64,000 bases of DNA from Pteria penguin (Eukaryota; Mollusca; Bivalvia; Pterioida; Pteriidae): positions 27,277,841 to 27,341,840 of the forward strand of contig CM068583.1 in NCBI GenBank assembly GCA_035048485.1. Direction: 5' to 3'. Position 1 is the first letter of the stretch, and each line of letters starts with the position of its first letter. This document shows, piece after piece, positions 1 through 10,468 of this stretch. A program made the position numbers and the translations under genes. The notes beneath the pieces were generated by a model, which did no database searches, was not told where the DNA came from, and saw nothing but the letters and a program-made list of their open reading frames with translations.

Positions 1-30
1 TCAATTTTTGGTCAATATCTAGAGTATAAA

Positions 31-240
31 GCCGGTGTGGCCCAGTGGTTAAGGGTCTATCCTTATGATCGAGAGGTCCCGGACTCGATTCCCGTCCTGG
101 TCACACCGATGCTTGTCTTTCGGATGAAACTGTGTAAACCGATGCCCCGTGTCACGGTAGGCGTGGCATGTAAAAGATCCCTCACTGTTTCGGGTGAGCC
201 CGTTGCAAAGGTATAATTTTCTGTGCAATGCAGCGGGCAA
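31..240 (+). mobile_element. tRNA-derived SINE, 3' part interrupted or lost
   Basis: The head is tRNA-like: an A-box-like TGGCCCAGTGGTTA, then a B-box-like GGACTCGATTCCC about 40 bases on. A body shared with other copies here follows (CTTTCGGATGA, then CCGTGTCACGGTAGGCGTGG, AAAGATCCCTCACTG, GTTGCAAAGGTATA). Such boxes normally form an internal RNA polymerase III promoter, and SINEs move using LINE machinery. Similarity to the full copy at 16801-17074 stops near 235-240. A stretch like its downstream part (GCATCAGGCA) reappears near 304, so about 65 bases may have been inserted. It codes for nothing. Confidence 0.8.
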
Positions 241-756
241 CTTCCCTAGCCAAGGCTCTGATCCGATTCTCTCCTCTCCCAGCAGCCTTGGTTAGCGAAG
301 ATGTGCATCAGGCATATGAAGCAACCTAAACAATTTTGAGAGTACAAATAGTTTGAATGAAACCTCGAGCGGTAGATTATTAACGTTTTGTATGTGTTCA
401 TATCATTTAAGCAGACTCGACGTACGAAGTTAAAGTAGGGTATCCATGTGCATTTCATTAAGAAAACACATTTAATACTAGAAAATTCAGTGACAGAACT
501 CAGACTGAATCAGTATTAGATTGCCTTGTACTTAAGCAGTAAATGATTCACAATTAACGTAATTTAAAGGAACATATTAACATTAATATCAATCATGAAG
601 TATAACGCTCAACTTTTGAGTACACTTCATATTGGAAGAAGAAGAAGGTAAACAAGCCTGACTGGCAAATTTTACGGGGGTTGTTGACATGATGCTTGCG
701 CATGCACACTGGCAAATTTCACGGTACTGGCGGATTTCACGCTAAAACGTCACTAA
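241..756. other. No gene seen
   Basis: AT-rich sequence without a supported gene. Three short related copies of ACTGGCAAATTTCACGG lie at about 659, 707 and 725. This may be a small decayed tandem repeat. Confidence 0.5.
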
Positions 757-800
757 ATACGTGCAATAATCGTGGAGTGACGTTAAGCAAGAATCAATCA
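757..800 (+). mobile_element. SINE 3' tail fragment
   Basis: Matches the last 45 bases of the complete SINE at 16801-17074 (GTGGAGTGACGTTAAGCAAG, then AATCAATCA). It is either the displaced tail of the copy starting at 31 or a separate truncated insertion. Confidence 0.6.
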
Positions 801-1542
801 GTCTAGAGCATATATTCCTTTTTCTAAAATCTAACGCAATATTTATGAATTTGTTTTTCATTAACGCTTTGCCTTCCCTTCATTCACAGATTATCAATTT
901 TTCTAAAAGATGATATATACTTGTTCATATACATAATGATAATTTTTTTCCAAGACACTTTAAAAGCAGCACACGTTACCCCAAAAGTCCGGTTACCGAC
1001 TTAAAGTGCAACAATGTCACCAACGTCACTCAAAATGTGAGGTACGATCTATCCCGTGGGTTTCACACGATGCCGATCTTGATTTTTCTTTTCGATGGGA
1101 GTAAATTGTCAATGTTTGCATCTAAGTATTATCTGTCATTTTAGAAATCCCAGCAAAGTTCGAATAAAGCACCTTAAATTACACTGTAAAAGTATATTCA
1201 AACTCGACGTAAATCGAACTTGTTTTGTAGTTATAACCAAATTTCTATTTACTGGATTGTACTTATTTTGTCTAGATTCATATTAAGCGGAGTTAGTGCT
1301 GTTCTTTGTGTTCCAATCAATGATTTCGCTAATAAAATGTTTCTGAAGACATCATGAAGGGCGATCACAGATCACGCTCATTATGGAATACGCTAATATA
1401 ATGTATATCTAAACCCTAATCATTTTGGGTGAAAATTTGGTTACCACAAACAGTAATTCATTGAATTTACAGACGGACACCGGAACGAACAGCGTCGTTT
1501 AGACAGTTTTCTGCGTAAAAAAGGGGCCCCCGGGGGTGAAAT

Positions 1543-1548
<6 letters not shown>
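801..1548. other. No gene seen
   Basis: AT-rich with no domain-bearing reading frame. A GC-rich block (GGGGCCCCCGGGGG) at about 1522-1536 abuts the (TA)n tract. Confidence 0.5.

Positions 1549-1630
<82 letters not shown>
1549..1630. repeat. (TA)n microsatellite
   Basis: About 41 uninterrupted TA units. The short reading frame crossing it (poly Tyr-Ile) is an artefact. Confidence 0.97.
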
Positions 1631-1633
<3 letters not shown>

Positions 1634-1800
1634 GGCGGATCGATCCAGAAGCAGAAGTGGGGGCTGGAGGAGGCCCTTAGGGGCGACCAGAAGCACGAAG
1701 TGCGGAAAGGTGGAGGGTACGGGAGGGGGTCAACCCCCTGCTGTAGAGGGGTTCGGGGGCCTCCCCCCTGGGAAATTGTTTAAAATTTCGAATAGAATGG
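1631..1800. repeat. GC-rich flank of (TA)n, likely a dispersed repeat
   Basis: Begins TTTGGGCGGATCGATCCAG and contains inverted G/C runs (GGGGGTCAACCCCC and similar). It contrasts sharply with the AT-rich surroundings. A related GGCGGAT motif abuts the next (TA)n tract at 2284, which suggests both tracts belong to one dispersed family. Confidence 0.45.
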
Positions 1801-2280
1801 TGTAATCTGGTATATTTTTCAGCCTTTTTTTCAATAATGACACAGTTTTTTGTTCTGTCTGCTAAGAACAAAGCCATAAAGCTCATATCCATTTGGTCAC
1901 TTCATTTCTTCATTATTAACATTGGTATGGTGCCGAAATTGCATATATTTCACATAGTTTCCCTTAACGTAAATTTACAATGTCAGAATAAATACGTGTA
2001 CATAGTGTTTTCATTCGGAAGTAATTCACTAAAATGGCAATGCCTGTCTTGCTTTTCGCGCAGCGATAGCAAGCAAGAGCAGGTAACTTCAGTCTAGTAG
2101 TTCACAAGCATGTGTAGGTATGAAAAACTCCGAAAGGTAACAAAAGGTTGGTCAAAAGACTGAAATAGAATATGATCGGACATGAATTCGAAGGACATGA
2201 ACTGACCTTCGTCGAAAGGAAAAGTTTAAAAAAAAACTTGGGGGTTGTTGGGGTTTTTTCCCGAATCCTCCCAAATCCGC

Positions 2281-2283
<3 letters not shown>
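1801..2283. other. No gene seen
   Basis: No supported gene. The final 60 bases are G/C-rich (CTTGGGGGTTGTTGGGG, then CCCAAATCCGCC) and lead into the next (TA)n tract. Confidence 0.5.

Positions 2284-2354
<71 letters not shown>
2284..2354. repeat. (TA)n microsatellite flanked by AAATCCGC / GCGGATTT
   Basis: About 35 TA units. The 8-mer AAATCCGC on the left has its exact reverse complement GCGGATTT just right of the tract, so the whole could fold as a hairpin. Confidence 0.95.
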
Positions 2355-2357
<3 letters not shown>

Positions 2358-3410
2358 AGAGCGGATTTACATACATGCATGTATACGTATACTTTACGTC
2401 ATACCTCGACAATTTGTTACCCACATCTTGTTGTGAAGGAAACGGTACTACACTAAGATTCTAAGTGGTGCATACCTTAAAGGGACTGAACAGTCGAATA
2501 CATGTGTGTTTTGACAAATGTATGAAATAATTATTTGCATTACGGCCCAGTTTCCCAGTGACATAAATCAAGAGAACTTATTAAGGTCTGATACAGATAT
2601 GTACATTTTAAACGTTGATGTTATTTTTGAAATACAAAATGGGTTGAATCAAGATGCCAAATGCTATGTGTTTGTCATGAAGGTTTATAGTCCTTGCATT
2701 TGTAATTATGTGAAACAAATCATCCTTCTATAAAAAGAAAATATGCATTAAAATAAGAGGGACTGGCCATAAGTCCAGACCCCCATAATTCCGACCCCGC
2801 TTCTGTTCTGAACCCGCTGATGTTTTTGATGTGGATGCTTTTATCTTGATCCAGTGACCTTATGCATAATGGGTTCTAGACAAACAAAAAGGTGATATAG
2901 TATAAGTCCTCTCCCAAAATAGCCCCCACTCCCAGAGAAATGTGCCTAGTGAATAGATTTTCCCCCGGGAAAAAAGTATACTAGTATTTAAGAAATGCAA
3001 TTCGAGTATAAAATCATCCCCAAACCACAACTCCTTCCCCTGTATATATTAACTTTTTTTCTGTATGGATAATGTGTGCCCATTGCGAAGCCCGATTTGC
3101 TCCGATTTGGAAGGAGAAGGCAAAGGTTACATTGAAGGGGGGATTAGATGGAATGGTGAGAGACATCCCATATGTCCACCCCTACTTCCATAGAAAAAAT
3201 GGTATTTCAATGTTATACATAAAATTAAAAATCGTCGAAAAATGACCCCACGGAAAGCCAAAATTTAACGGCTTGCGTCAATTTACAATGACTTTTGTGC
3301 CAAATTAAGCATTAAAACTGACCCACGAGGACACTTTTTAATGTTACATCGGACTGATGGCTTGCCTTCAAAACTCATCCAGGTTAATTATACCAACTCA
3401 AAAGGATACA
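2355..3410. other. No gene seen
   Basis: Unique-looking AT-rich sequence with only short frames lacking recognisable domains. Confidence 0.5.
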
Positions 3411-4160
3411 GGCAGTACATTCTTGATAAATTTAGTTAAATATAAAATAAGGACCATCTTAAGCACAGCCTATTGATGACTATACGATTACAGATGTAAA
3501 ATATAAAATAAGGACATTTGAAGCAGAACTTATTCATAACTATCTGATAACAAATGTATTTAGATATGAAATAAAGACCATCATAAGTAGTGCTAATTAC
3601 AGATGTAATCGACCATAAAATAAGGCCAGCTCAGGTAGTGCTACTACATGACTATACGATTACAGATGTAATCGACCACAAAATAAGGTCAGCTAAGGTA
3701 GTGCTAATTCATGACTATACAATTACAGATGTAATCGACCATGAAATAAGGTCAGCTCAGGTAGTGCTACTACATGACTATACGATTACAGATGTAATCG
3801 ACCATAAAATAAGGCCAGCTGAGGTAGTGCTAATTCATGACTATACGATTACAGATGTAATCGACCATAAAATAAGGCCATCTCAGATAGTGCTAATTCA
3901 TGACTATACGATTACAGATGTAATCGACCATAAAATAAGGCCAGCTCAGGTAGTGCTAATACATGACTATACGATTACAGATGTAATCGACCAAAAAATA
4001 AGGCCATCTCAGGTAGTGCTAATTCATGACTATACGATTACAGATGTAATCGACCATAAAATAAGGCCAGCTCAGGTAGTGCTAATTCATGACTATACGA
4101 TTACAGATGTAATCGACCATAAAATAAGGCCAGCTCAGGTAGTACTTATTCATCACAACT
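3411..4160. repeat. 63-bp minisatellite, about 11-12 units
   Basis: Units repeat every 63 bases. The first two or three, up to about 3590, are degenerate and the rest are nearly identical. Each good unit contains the dyad CGATTACA-GA-TGTAATCG, an 8-bp stem with a 2-base centre. Since 63 is a multiple of three, one frame stays open for 221 codons (3590-4255) as a 21-residue repeat. It has no signal peptide or domain, so I treat it as a by-product. Confidence 0.95.
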
Positions 4161-4780
4161 CCTACTGTCAAAATTTTGTGCTAAAGTGTGTTCGCACTAG
4201 ACTAAGTACACATGCAATAAATACGTTTGACTTTCGTTGTGAATCTAAGAAATAAGACAATGAATGGCTCTCTAAATTTTGTTTGCATACCTTAGAGTGA
4301 ATCGTGCACAAAATACATGAACATAAATTCTTAGAATTTCACAATATGCATGAGTATCACACATAATAAAAATTTTGGAGATATTTTAGAGTTTCTGATC
4401 GGCAAAGCCAAAATCTGCGCTAACAAATGGGCATGCACTACCAAGTGTTTATTAAATGTCTAGTGCATTATAGAAATATGGGTTGCAAACAAATTTATGG
4501 TTTTAAATTATCTGATACCGGAAATTAAATTCCTCTGTGCACCGATAGAATTGATAACGAATTCTGCTTCAATTCAGAAATAAAATAATATGAATTACAT
4601 GCGTATGTCACTGATTTCTGTACAACCAATTACCCGGGTATTGATGAAAGAAAGAATGAATGAATGAATAGATGAATGAATCAATAAATGAGTACAGTTC
4701 ATGTTAGAACTGATACCATCAAAAGTTTGTTATGCTGGATGTCCGATAAGTGAGGTATGATATTGGATATGAAAAAGACA
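4161..4780. other. No gene seen
   Basis: AT-rich. A short (GAAT)n-like run lies at about 4650-4690. Confidence 0.5.
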
Positions 4781-5012
<232 letters not shown>

Positions 5013-6088
5013 AGACGGACATGGCATTGCCGACTGAAAGATGTGGTCTCAATAGTAAGTCAAATTACAGACCAAACACCTGTAAAATATAAAGAAAATT
5101 GCAGAAAAACAATATACAATCAGACATTTTAATGAAAAAAATCATATCAATTCTAGACAAAGTATTAAAAAGATCAACGTAATAGACCTTAAACATTCAA
5201 AATTAAGTGCCACTGTTTGTTTTAGGGAAGGATGGAATCCAGATGTCGCTAACACAAATGTAATAGAAACGTCAATCATAATTCATTATTAAGTTGTGGA
5301 GTACTTCCTTGTAGAAAGTATGACACGATTCCCTGGATCCTAGACCTTGACAGAGCACTGTAGCTCCTCATTAGATAATTAAATTTGGGTGACCTGATCC
5401 AGGAAGTATAAATACGTGGATATTAAGGTAATTGTATGTAATAGGGTCGGATAGCATCGGATTCAGAAATCAGGAAAACTTTGCTTTATGATTGAGCCTT
5501 CAGGGATATAGTCCTTTATATGATAAGGATTCTCTTTGTTATAATTTGACTGCATGCGCGATCTTATCGGTACCTGACAACCTACTCGGTCATATTAACA
5601 AATTCAGAATTGATGTACCGTACTAACACATCATTTACATCTAGCGGGAAATTGTAATAACGTCATTTTATGTCAGACAAGTCGAACATGTTAAAATCAT
5701 GACGTCACAGACGGTTGAGGAATACGGAGTCAGACATGGGTAAACTGACGTCGCGTCGTAAACAGCTGAACATTTTTGCTGCTTCGAGATGAAACAATAT
5801 TAAGAGAGCATGGTTACGATGGTGCATGGTGGTACGTTGTCAGTTTTGTTGGCCGTAATATTTGTGCACGTCGTGTCATCTGCACCATCGGTATACTCAG
5901 CGTTTCATCGATGGACCCGAAGCTTGACGTTGGTGTTGCTGGTAAACAAATGTCAAAAGTAGCCATTGTTTCGCAAAAATGAGTAGTAATATTTTCAAGT
6001 GTGACGAAATAAAGTGAGTGAATTAGATTGCTACTTTACCTTATTTCCCTTATACCTTTTTCATTATGACGTTAATAGTATGGTAGGA
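5013..6088. other. No gene seen; scattered CRE-like motifs
   Basis: No recognisable coding region; the 68-codon frame at 5776-5982 has no domain. A perfect TGACGTCA lies at 5700-5707, with related GACGTC/ACGTCA motifs near 5655, 5748 and 6165. Confidence 0.45.
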
Positions 6089-6498
6089 GGTCCTAATTTC
6101 GACAGGGTCTTAATTTCGACGGAAGCCATTTACTATTTATATCTCGTGTCTTATCGCGAGATTTATTACGTCATCGTAAACAAATCGTAGTAAGGAAGCA
6201 CCGCCCTCTAAACAACGTAATACGGAAACGATGCGATTCCAGAAGGTATGTTATTTTATATTTTCTTACATGCCTATGAAAAAATTCATCTTCTCACTCA
6301 TCCTTTTAAATGACAATTTTAAAACCCTGAATACTCCATCAAAGGGGGCAGTCTGAAATTTCCGAATGTCTCGTGTGCTTTGTTTTTATTTTTATCAATG
6401 AAAATCACGTGACAGCATTGGAATTAAATTTAAGGCCAAGACAAATAAATTGACATTTCTATGATGGTTCTTAATTGACCTAAGGGAAGAAATATGGA

Positions 6499-7890
6499 AT
6501 GCTATGGTTTGGTTCATATTTTTATCAGAAATTCCCAGTATCTAAACAGAAATACAGGTTCTATTCACCCACTTCCTTAACAAATGCATATCAAGCCATA
6601 AAAGATGGATCCAAGAAATCAGTGACGGGTGCAGCTAAACAATTTAATGTACCGATCACCACTCTTAGGGATCGTATCCTTGGAAATGTTGACCCAGAAG
6701 TTGTTAAGAGCGGCAGAAGTCCTTTACTTAGTCCTCTTCAAGAATCACATCTTGTGGAACATTTGAAAGTTATGGCAGAGTATGGATATGGATACATCAG
6801 GCAAGAGGTCGTTGACTTGGCTTCAGACTACGCCATTCAGTTAGGAATCAGGGATCGCCTACATCCATTTATCCTAAAATGGTTTCGAGGGTTCCAAAGA
6901 AGGTGGCCTGAAATCAAAGTGCTGAAACCAAGAAGCTTAGAGGTTGCCAGAGCGAGGTGTGCGTCAGTTCCCGTTGTGGATAAGTATTTTGCCGAGCTCA
7001 AACAAGTCATTGAAGAGAATTGTTTCGATAAAAATCCTCACTTAATTTTCAACGTGGATGAAAAAGGATTCATGCTAAATCACACACCGCCGTTTATTGT
7101 ATATGGCAGTAATGCCCCGCAAGCAGTGACTGCTGGGAAGTCAAGTACAACCACTATTTTAGGATATGACAGTGCCACAGGAGTGGCAATCCCTCCATTT
7201 TTCATTTTTGCCGGAAAGAGAATGATTCCCAAACTAATGGAAGGGGCAACACCAGGAGCAGTTGGTCGAATCTGGATGGTCCAACTTTTCCGTGAATTTC
7301 TAGCCGACCATTTCCTAAAGCATGTCTCGCTGAAGGAAGACCAGAAGGTGCTTCTTTTGTTGGATGGCCATAGATCACATGTCTCTGTGGGTCTCGCTCA
7401 GTGGGCAAAGGAACGAAATATAATATTCATATTGCCTGCTCATACCAGTCACCTACTTCAGCCCCTGGATGTTGGTTGCTACGGGCCTATGCAGAAGATG
7501 TATAATGTGGAGTGTCACAAATTCACAAGGGAAACTCATGGTGTGGTAACCCGATACAATGTGTGTCAACTTGTCTGCAAAGTGTATTCAAAGGCCATGT
7601 CTGCAGACAACTTAATTTCAGCATTTCACAAAACTGGCATATATCCTTGCAATAGAGATGTGATAGCATTGCAGAGTCAGAAACTTTCAGAAGTGTTCCA
7701 AAGTGTTGAATCCATGAAAAATGAAGAAGATAACAACCCAGACAGAGTGAGTAAAGAGGGAGAGGAACAGACTGATGAGGATTTGAGTAGTGGTGCATTG
7801 TTTTTCAAAGAGAAGGAGAAAGTGCTCAAGACAGTGAAAAGAGGAGGACAGAAGAAAGAAAGAAAAACATTGAGTAAGTTCATTTCGTGA
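6499..7890 (+). CDS. pogo/Tigger-like transposase, main part (463 codons, then an in-frame TGA)
   Basis: A transposase for cut-and-paste movement, expected to act in the nucleus on the element's own ends. Residues about 24-62 match a Psq-type helix-turn-helix (AYQAIKDGSKKSV, TTLRDRI). Residues about 80-150 resemble a CENP-B/Tc5 DNA-binding segment (GYGYIRQEVVDLA, WFRGFQRRWPE). The catalytic core has D187 (IFNVDEKGF), D289 (LLLLDGHRSH) and D324 (HTSHLLQPLDVGCYGPM), with 34 residues between the last two. The tail is acidic then Lys/Arg-rich, a possible nuclear signal. The first 18 residues look non-native. A better start is ATG 6231 in a 15-base exon (MRFQK) ending AAG|GTATGT, spliced to AG|AAATAC at 6550 in the same frame. 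The TGA at 7888 is followed by open frame into the zinc-finger part. The alternative is a second intron starting at GA|GTAAGT (about 7874). Confidence 0.85.
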   Translation: MLWFGSYFYQKFPVSKQKYRFYSPTSLTNAYQAIKDGSKKSVTGAAKQFNVPITTLRDRILGNVDPEVVKSGRSPLLSPLQESHLVEHLKVMAEYGYGYIRQEVVDLASDYAIQLGIRDRLHPFILKWFRGFQRRWPEIKVLKPRSLEVARARCASVPVVDKYFAELKQVIEENCFDKNPHLIFNVDEKGFMLNHTPPFIVYGSNAPQAVTAGKSSTTTILGYDSATGVAIPPFFIFAGKRMIPKLMEGATPGAVGRIWMVQLFREFLADHFLKHVSLKEDQKVLLLLDGHRSHVSVGLAQWAKERNIIFILPAHTSHLLQPLDVGCYGPMQKMYNVECHKFTRETHGVVTRYNVCQLVCKVYSKAMSADNLISAFHKTGIYPCNRDVIALQSQKLSEVFQSVESMKNEEDNNPDRVSKEGEEQTDEDLSSGALFFKEKEKVLKTVKRGGQKKERKTLSKFIS

Positions 7891-8340
7891 CACTGCATCA
7901 CAGATAACATTATAATCAAAAGTATGACACTTCATCAACAACAGCAACAGAAACCTATTAAGTCGACAGAAAAGAGAAGGAAAGGTGTGAATGAAGGAGA
8001 AAGCCAAATTGCAAGTGGATCTGGATGTCAAGCTAAGAAGCAGAAAAAGAAGAAGAGCAAGATCACTGATATGTTGGAGGAACCTGAGTACGACACGGAT
8101 GAAGATATTTCAGAAAATAACCTATGCTGTGTATGCAGGTCATTCACTCCAAAGGAAATCAGAGACAGCCATATGCTTGCATTTGCCAAATGGGCACAGT
8201 GTGATGGATATAGGGATGGGCATCCGTGTAATCATTGGACACACCTCACTTACTGCTGTGATACACGTGTTCTGAGGAGAAAGGACAAATTTTTTGTCCC
8301 CATTGTGTTGAGGAATAAATGTAAAAAATTACTTAATTAA
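7891..8340 (+). pseudogene. C-terminal PHD-like zinc-binding part of the same transposase, frameshifted
   Basis: Lies in the same frame as the main transposase, separated only by TGA 7888-7890, with no other stop before 8338. From ATG 7924 it gives 138 residues: a Gln run, a basic stretch (KKQKKKKSK), then a Cys/His-rich module (LCCVCRSFTP, KWAQCD, PCNHWTHLTYC). Modules like this end some pogo-like transposases. The last pair, expected as FCPHC, reads FVPIV, because a T6 run at 8290-8295 lacks one T. The +1 frame there reads F-C-P-H-C-V-E-E and stops. So the module has been broken by a homopolymer slip, unless this is a sequencing error. It could function only if the TGA is spliced out or read through and the slip is not real. 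Confidence 0.75.
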
Positions 8341-8777
8341 TTTAAAGTATATTTTGATGCATAAATTTACAAGAAAATGTTACTTAAATGGAGTTTATTA
8401 CATGTATTTTATTTTTGTAATTGTTAATTATACCACAAACGAAAAATGTGTTCGTTTCGGCCTTAAAGTTGTATGCAAATCAGCAGATGACGTAATCGTC
8501 GGAAATAGGACCTAGAAATGGCGGCGCGTGTCACATCAGGAGTGCACGGATTTTTGGCGATCTACAGAATAATAAAAACATTCATGGTGATGTGACATTA
8601 TGAAAAGGTAGAACTGTAAACACATATCATTGTAAATTAAATCAATCCATCGTTATCAATTTTTGGCATTAAATATTAGACCGTCGGAATTAGGGCACAC
8701 GAGGATACCATTTTCGAGTAACCGAGAGGACCATTAAAAACCTAGATTTTACAAGTCAGACTACGGAAAACTTCTTG

Positions 8778-9185
8778 TGACGTCATACTTTGTAGAAGCA
8801 TTGACGTTATATATCTAAAGATAAGATTATGACGTCATAAATAAAATGACGCCAAAGTATGCAATTGACTTCGCCGCCATTAACTGCGGCCCTAATGTTA
8901 AGGGAGGAAATAAAACGTATTCCCGCAAAAATGACGTAAAGAACAATGAAACAATCTTATGACGTCATAAGGTTGCTAACGTTCAACGTCGTTTCTAACT
9001 TATAGTACACAAGCGCCGCCTAACGGACGGCGAAGCTCATTACGACCACGTTTCGCACCACTTTACGCAATTCACCCTTCCATGCTTCGTAAAAAAAACG
9101 TGACATTCAGACTTTTTGTTCTATCTATGACGTCATAAACAAACGCGATGTTTGTCGGAGTTTTGTCGGACCTCAGATGACGTCA
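8778..9185. promoter_or_regulatory. Cluster of five perfect CRE palindromes (TGACGTCA)
   Basis: TGACGTCA occurs at 8778, 8830, 8960, 9128 and 9178. Near-matches (TGACGC, TGACGTAA, TTGACGTTAT) lie between. This 8-mer is the palindromic CREB/ATF site and should be rare in AT-rich DNA. GC-richer pieces (GCCGCCATTAACTGCGGCC at about 8871) are nearby. It could be a promoter or enhancer of an element or of a gene outside the window. No gene start is recognised next to it. Confidence 0.4.
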
Positions 9186-10468
9186 TCACAATGAAAAATT
9201 ACGTTTTATGGAACGGTGAATTTGTTTTCATTATTTATTCATTTACTATTTATTTATTCATTTTGTTTTATTTATATGTGGGGTGTTTTCAGAAGGCGGA
9301 CTGACTGTATCCATGTTTCTGATATTAGCTGCAAAACGTAAAGAGCGAGGGATAACTCCTGCTATATGATGTGATTGAAAGGTTTGTTGACTAGTGATTT
9401 ACATAGCTTTCAACAATTTTCAGTTATATCGCGACATGGAAGTAGGAGGTGACCAACCTCTTAAACGCAGCGGCACAATCCGTGTGGTACGAAGTTAAAA
9501 TATCCCGAAAATCCATGTCTTTCATTCAATCAGTGTTGCAATTTTTACAGCTGAATTTTATTTTACATATCATCATATCTATTGTAGAATATCGGCTTTC
9601 CTGAGTGATTTGTTGACCAACGTTTTTGTGCAACTAATTGATAGAACTATACCATATCTTGAATTACTAAACAGAGCATTTTCCAACTACCAGGCCAACA
9701 GTGTGACAGTTTCGAAATGAACCCGTCTTAAAACAATAAAGTATACTTTTTAAAATTATCTAAGTGCAATCCATGTAAGCTAAAAGAAAGATTGAGCATT
9801 TTAGTTTACCGTGAGACCACTTGCCAGGTGGCCGAAAATGTGTGGAATGTGAGTGCTTCTGATTATTTACACTGTCTTATTAAGTTTAATGACGAAGGGC
9901 GTTAAGTAAATGATTTTGACTCAAAAAATGGCATTAAATGATTACCAAGTCCTAAAACGAATCCTCGTATTATAGATATACCTAATTTATTTATCATTTT
10001 TATTTCATATATAACTTTCAAGCAGAACCACATACCTGTATTGTAATATACGTTTTCGTTATACTGTTTCATGAGATATCTGATATTGGTGACGATTTAT
10101 TTTGCAATAACAGACTTAGACTGATCAGTTTGCCATAATTCTCACGCAAGAAATTCATGACACATCCAGCATTTTATTGTAACACGATTCTCTTGATTAC
10201 AAAGGTTTGAACAACAGTATAAATCCAAATGAATGTCTGCATAATGTAAAAAAAAATCTAGAAAAACATTAGGAAATTTGTGGTAATTTGAATGAATAAA
10301 TAAGAAGATAAATATCAGGTATTTCACTTGTTAATATGAATTATCTATAATCCCAAATTGCGCTGCTAATTCAATAGTCTACGGTTTTCTTTCGTAATGC
10401 GATATAATGATCATTTTTAAAACATCATAAAATTATAATCAACCAACTAAATTTATGTATTAACAGGA
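9186..10468. other. No gene seen
   Basis: AT-rich with no repeat or gene that I can support. A small ATTTATTCATTTACTATTTA-type run lies at about 9230-9275. Confidence 0.5.

Larger units (their letters stand above)
6089..8514 (+). mobile_element. pogo/Tigger-like DNA transposon (Tc1/mariner superfamily)
   Basis: Carries a DD34D transposase with a Psq-type and a CENP-B-type helix-turn-helix plus a separate C-terminal zinc-binding region. Imperfect inverted ends are visible: AGGTCCTAATTTCGACAG at 6089-6106, and the reverse complement of 8498-8514, AGGTCCTATTTCCGACG. A second related motif (GTCTTAATTTCGACGG) lies just inside the left end. Another GACCGTCGGAATTAGGGC at about 8677 could be an alternative right end. 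TA dinucleotides lie close to both ends, as expected for this superfamily, but the exact boundaries are uncertain. The gene is damaged, so this copy is probably not autonomous. Confidence 0.75.

Noticed and set aside
31..110. Functional tRNA gene
   Set aside because: It has A- and B-box-like words but no convincing cloverleaf was established, and the SINE body follows directly, as in the other copies.
3590..4255. 221-codon repetitive open frame
   Set aside because: It exists only because the 63-bp unit is divisible by three and stop-free in one frame; no start context, domain or signal supports a gene.
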